Part shown: positions 6,509 to 9,368 of the stretch, in pieces
Position numbering within the stretch: the first letter of the stretch is position 1
How the letters are laid out: the number at the start of each line of letters is the position of its first letter
Notes under the pieces: model-generated
Seen by the model: only the letters and a program-made list of their open reading frames with translations
Told to the model about the DNA's origin: nothing
The model's database searches: none
From: Bacteroidales bacterium GP2
GTDB lineage: Bacteria > Bacteroidota > Bacteroidia > Bacteroidales > Muribaculaceae
Direction of reading: 5' to 3'
Assembly (NCBI GenBank): GCA_001701115.1
Contig: DAAJ01000097.1
Span: 342 to 9,709, forward strand
DNA length: 9,368 bases
Position numbers and translations under genes: made by a program

Positions 6509-7847
6509 TCTTGTCGTCTTGGTTCAACATTCTTCGGCTCGGAGACATAGCGGGACGGATATTCTGCTCTGCATTCCTTCCTTCACCGGGAGCGGAATTG
6601 TTTGGAGTGTCCCCAGGACGCAGCCTCCGGTTCTGCCGGTTGGCTTTGTCTTTCTTTCCCTGCTTGTTCTCTTTTTTCTCCGTAGGATTATTTTCCGGCT
6701 TCTTCTCGGTGGTTTCTGCATCAGCAGGCTTTTGCTGCTGGTTTTGCTTCGATTTTTTCTTTTTCTTCTTTTTGTCGAAGCGGGTTATGTCCTGACCGAG
6801 TATGTCGTTGTAAGTTTTCTTGTCCTGCTGCTTGTCATCGCCATCGCGGAGAAGGGTTAGTGGTTTCTCTCCTTTTTTATTGAGGGCAATGATTTCAAAT
6901 GCCCTTGCGGCATCAATTGTGACAAGGTTGGCGGCAATGCTCTTGTCGGTGGAGTATGTTATTTCGCGTTTGAATATATCGTACTTGAAATGGTAGTATG
7001 TGGCATCAGCGGTTTCAAGCCTTATTTCTTTTGAGGGCATCCGCTTGACGCTCTCAACGTATGTGTCCACCTCGAAGTTAATGCAGCATTTGAGCTTGGC
7101 GCATTGTCCGGCGAGTTTCTGCGGATTCAGCGAAATGTCCTGGAATCGCGCAGCGGCAGTACCTACAGACACAAAGTTAGTCATCCAGCTTGCGCAGCAT
7201 AGCGGTCGCCCGCATGGACCGATGCCCCCAATCCTGCCTGCTTCCTGCCTTGCTCCAATCTGCTTCATTTCAATGCGCACCTTGAATGTTTCGGCAAGCA
7301 CTTTAATCAGCTGGCGGAAGTCAACGCGCTCGTCCGCGATATAATAGAATATAGCCTTGTTTCCGTCACCCTGGTACTCGACATCGCCAATCTTCATGTT
7401 CAGATTGAGGTCTTCGGCAATTTTCCTTGCCCGAATCATGGTGTCGTTTTCGCGTGCCTGCGCCTCGCGGTATTTTTCAAGGTCTCCGGGTTTGGCTTTC
7501 CTGAACACTCTTTTGAGTTCGGTGCCGGGTTTCACTCCCACTTTTTTCATCTGGAGCGCAACGAGCTGCCCTGTGAGTGTGACTTCCCCAATGTCGTGCC
7601 CCGGCGATGCTTCTACCGCCACGAGGTCGCCTATAGCAAGGTCAAGCCCGAGAGTGTTTTTGTAAAAGCCTTTGCGGGTGTTCTTGAACTGCACCTCCAC
7701 GAGGTCGCTCTGCGCCTTTCCTCCCGGCACATCTGCAAGCCAGTCGAAGCAGTGTAGCTTTCCTCTGGGCACTCCGCCTGAGTTTTTGCAGCAACCCGGA
7801 CGGCTGTTTTTTTCAGTACAGCCGTCGCTTTGTGAATCTTTGTTCAT
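6498..7847 (-). CDS. ricT: PSP1-domain protein, RicT/YaaT homologue with lysine-rich tail
   Basis: This 449-residue protein contains a PSP1 core (about 48-320). Recognisable stretches are GDLVAVEASPGHDIGEVTLTG (71-92 region), the iron-sulphur-type cysteines C212, C217 and C218 in GPCGRPLCC, and C249, C254 and C255 in QCAKLKCC. More cysteines sit at 10, 19, 20 and 33, before the conserved FDWLADVP. In Bacillus subtilis RicT acts with RicA and RicF, in a complex carrying [4Fe-4S] clusters, to steer RNase Y toward certain transcripts. Here the gene directly follows the RNase Y gene after 15 bases, which supports a related job. B. subtilis RicT is about 275 residues; this one has an extra 110-residue C-terminal tail (about 338-449) rich in Lys, Gln, Asn and Glu, with seven lysines in a row at 359-365, predicted disordered. 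RicA and RicF are not seen in the window. Confidence 0.9.
   Translation of the reverse strand: MNKDSQSDGCTEKNSRPGCCKNSGGVPRGKLHCFDWLADVPGGKAQSDLVEVQFKNTRKGFYKNTLGLDLAIGDLVAVEASPGHDIGEVTLTGQLVALQMKKVGVKPGTELKRVFRKAKPGDLEKYREAQARENDTMIRARKIAEDLNLNMKIGDVEYQGDGNKAIFYYIADERVDFRQLIKVLAETFKVRIEMKQIGARQEAGRIGGIGPCGRPLCCASWMTNFVSVGTAAARFQDISLNPQKLAGQCAKLKCCINFEVDTYVESVKRMPSKEIRLETADATYYHFKYDIFKREITYSTDKSIAANLVTIDAARAFEIIALNKKGEKPLTLLRDGDDKQQDKKTYNDILGQDITRFDKKKKKKKSKQNQQQKPADAETTEKKPENNPTEKKENKQGKKDKANRQNRRLRPGDTPNNSAPGEGRNAEQNIRPAMSPSRRMLNQDDKNGN
7799..7826 (-). promoter_or_regulatory. Perfect 9-bp RNA hairpin inside the ricT coding start
   Basis: On the - strand the transcript reads GACGGCUGU, a 10-base A-rich loop (ACUGAAAAAA), then ACAGCCGUC. 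All nine pairs are Watson-Crick. The hairpin begins at nucleotide 22 of ricT (codons 8-17) and lies about 37 bases past the rny stop. It has no U-tract after it, so it is not an intrinsic terminator. A role in translation initiation, RNA processing or stability at the rny-ricT junction is inference. Confidence 0.4.
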
Positions 7848-7862
7848 AGCGATTGCTGTTGG

Positions 7863-9368
7863 TTATTTTGCGAAGCTTACTGAGCGAGTCTCTCTGATGA
7901 CAGTGATTTTGACCTGTCCGGGATATGTCATCTCGTCCTGTATTCTCTTGGCGATTTCCGCAGATAGCTTTTCTGTTTCAACGTCGTCAATCTTGTCTGC
8001 TCCCACGATAACCCTGAGCTCACGTCCCGCCTGGATAGCGTATGTCTTAATGACACCGGGATATGAAAGAGCAAGCTGCTCGAGGTCGTTGAGTCGTTTG
8101 ATGTACGCTTCAACAATTTCGCGGCGTGCTCCCGGTCGTGCTCCCGAAATAGCGTCACAAACCTGCACAATTGGTGCAAGCAGGCTTGTCTGCTCAATTT
8201 CGTCATGGTGCGCACCGATAGCGTTGCAAATTTCGGGTTTTTCCTTGTACTTTTCGGCGAGTTTCATGCCGAGGAGCGCGTGGGGTAGTTCCGGTTCTTC
8301 ATCGGGCACTTTGCCTATGTCGTGGAGAAGCCCAGCGCGGCGTGCTTTTTTGGGGTTAAGCCCGAGTTCGCTTGCCATTACCGCGCAGAGGTTAGCAGTT
8401 TCGCGAGAGTGCTGCAAAAGGTTCTGCCCGTAGCTGGAACGGTATTTCATTTTGCCAACAAGGCGGATGAGGTCGGGGTGAAGCCCGTGTATTCCGAGGT
8501 CAATAGCGGTGCGTTTGCCGGTTTCAATGATTTCTTCCTCAATCTGTTTGCGCACTTTAGCGACAACCTCTTCGATGCGTGCCGGGTGGATACGCCCGTC
8601 GGCAACGAGCTGATGGAGCGCGAGGCGCGCAATTTCCCTACGGACGGGGTCGAATCCGGAGAGGACTATAGCCTCAGGTGTGTCGTCAACAATGATTTCT
8701 ATTCCTGTAGCAGCTTCGAGGGCGCGGATGTTTCTGCCTTCACGACCGATGATGCGTCCTTTGATTTCGTCCGAGTCAATCTGGAAAACGGTAACGGAGT
8801 TTTCGATTGCGGTTTCTGTAGCCACTCTCTGGATGCTCTGCACAACGATTCTCTTAGCCTCTTTGTTTGCCGTCATCTTGGCTTCGTCCATGATATCGTT
8901 GATATAGCTTGCTGCCGCTGTCTTTGCTTCATCCTTGAGTGATTCAACGAGTTTTTCCTTCGCTTCTTCTGATGAAAGCCCGCTGATGTGCTCAAGTTCT
9001 TCCTGCGCTTTGCGCTTGAGCGCCTCAAGCTCTGTCTTTTTCACCTCGATTCCGGCAAACTGCTCATCAAGGCGCGCTTTAGCCTGCTCAATGCTGTTTC
9101 TTTCGCGCTGGTTGTCGCCCTGCTGCTGGTTGAGCTGCATCTCGCGCTGCTTGAGCCTGCTCTCGGTGCTCTGAATCTTAGCCATTTTCTGCGCTGCGAG
9201 CTTTTCAGCCTCAGCGGTGATTTTTATTTCTTCCTCCCTGGCTTCGAGGAGTTTGTTTTTCTTGATTACTTCAGCCTCTTTTGCCGCCTCCTCAATGATG
9301 ATTTTGGCTCTTGAACGTGCAAAATTCCTCTGTATGGCAATGGGAGCAGACGCAGCGGACAGAGGAGG
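7863..9368 (-). CDS. rny: RNase Y (KH and HD domain endoribonuclease), 5'-truncated
   Basis: RNase Y is the membrane-attached endoribonuclease that starts mRNA decay in many bacteria lacking RNase E. The frame stays open to the right edge, 61 codons beyond the ATG at 9183-9185, and those codons read as RNase Y (ARSRAKIIIEEAAKEAEV, then KKNKLLEAREEEIK). The true start is therefore outside the window, and the ATG is internal. Visible domains, numbered from that Met: a long charged, Gln-rich coiled coil (up to about 125), a KH RNA-binding domain with the GREG loop at 147-150 (GRIIGREGRNIRALE), an HD phosphodiesterase domain with H259 in LLQHS and the H288-D289 pair in LLHDIGK, then AHHDE at 325-329 and SGARPGARRE at 347-356. 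The C-terminus ends normally in RSVSFAK. The N-terminal membrane anchor would lie at or beyond the edge. The gene sits first among the visible genes of the operon, before ricT. Confidence 0.95.
   Translation of the reverse strand, partial: PPLSAASAPIAIQRNFARSRAKIIIEEAAKEAEVIKKNKLLEAREEEIKITAEAEKLAAQKMAKIQSTESRLKQREMQLNQQQGDNQRERNSIEQAKARLDEQFAGIEVKKTELEALKRKAQEELEHISGLSSEEAKEKLVESLKDEAKTAAASYINDIMDEAKMTANKEAKRIVVQSIQRVATETAIENSVTVFQIDSDEIKGRIIGREGRNIRALEAATGIEIIVDDTPEAIVLSGFDPVRREIARLALHQLVADGRIHPARIEEVVAKVRKQIEEEIIETGKRTAIDLGIHGLHPDLIRLVGKMKYRSSYGQNLLQHSRETANLCAVMASELGLNPKKARRAGLLHDIGKVPDEEPELPHALLGMKLAEKYKEKPEICNAIGAHHDEIEQTSLLAPIVQVCDAISGARPGARREIVEAYIKRLNDLEQLALSYPGVIKTYAIQAGRELRVIVGADKIDDVETEKLSAEIAKRIQDEMTYPGQVKITVIRETRSVSFAK

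Noticed and set aside
8123..8146. Direct repeat cgtgctcccg occurring twice
   Set aside because: It encodes the GARPGAR segment that is a conserved feature of RNase Y proteins, so protein constraint explains it.
7672..8433. Open frame of 253 codons on the + strand across the ricT-rny junction
   Set aside because: It is antisense to two well-identified genes, has no recognisable domain, and its composition reflects the opposite strand.
8322..8942. Open frame of 206 codons on the + strand opposite the RNase Y KH/HD region
   Set aside because: It is a shadow of the strongly conserved RNase Y frame with no domain of its own.
9183..9185. ATG as the start of RNase Y
   Set aside because: The 61 codons upstream continue in frame with typical RNase Y coiled-coil sequence.

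Overview
The window looks like a chromosomal housekeeping segment from a Bacteroidota bacterium, most likely a gut-type Bacteroidales, possibly Muribaculaceae-like. The grounds are a GldH lipoprotein, a PSP1/RicT protein with a Bacteroidota-style Cys-rich N-terminus and charged C-terminal tail, RNase Y of the KH-HD type, starts without clear Shine-Dalgarno sequences, and base composition near 50% GC. The family-level guess is inference.

Layout: two convergent gene blocks fill almost every base. On the + strand (1-2869) lie the 3' part of an unrecognised gene, an ABC ATPase and an FtsX/MacB-type permease, joined by two 4-base ATGA/ATGAG-type overlaps. On the - strand, read from the right edge, lie RNase Y (5' end outside the window), RicT/PSP1, GldH, a HAD phosphatase, an M24 Xaa-Pro-type peptidase and a CCA tRNA nucleotidyltransferase. 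Their junctions are +15 nt, an 11-nt overlap, +6 nt, a 4-nt overlap and a 4-nt overlap, so this is almost certainly one operon. The two blocks meet tail to tail with their stop codons overlapping in the same four bases (ttag, 2866-2869). No intergenic stretch exceeds 15 bases, and no promoter or rRNA, tRNA, CRISPR or mobile element is visible.

How the genes may work together: the + block looks like a small ABC export or envelope-remodelling module with an unknown partner protein. Its ATPase has unusual substitutions in the Walker A, signature and H-loop positions. The - block opens with two RNA-decay proteins, RNase Y and the homologue of a subunit of the B. subtilis complex that directs RNase Y, and ends with the tRNA CCA-end enzyme. 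Between them are an envelope lipoprotein of the gliding-motility family and two metabolic or turnover hydrolases. The most interesting points are the direct rny-ricT linkage, a perfect 9-bp hairpin just inside the ricT coding start, and the degenerate ABC ATPase in a three-gene coupled module. I see no clear evidence of a wholly new defence or mobile system.
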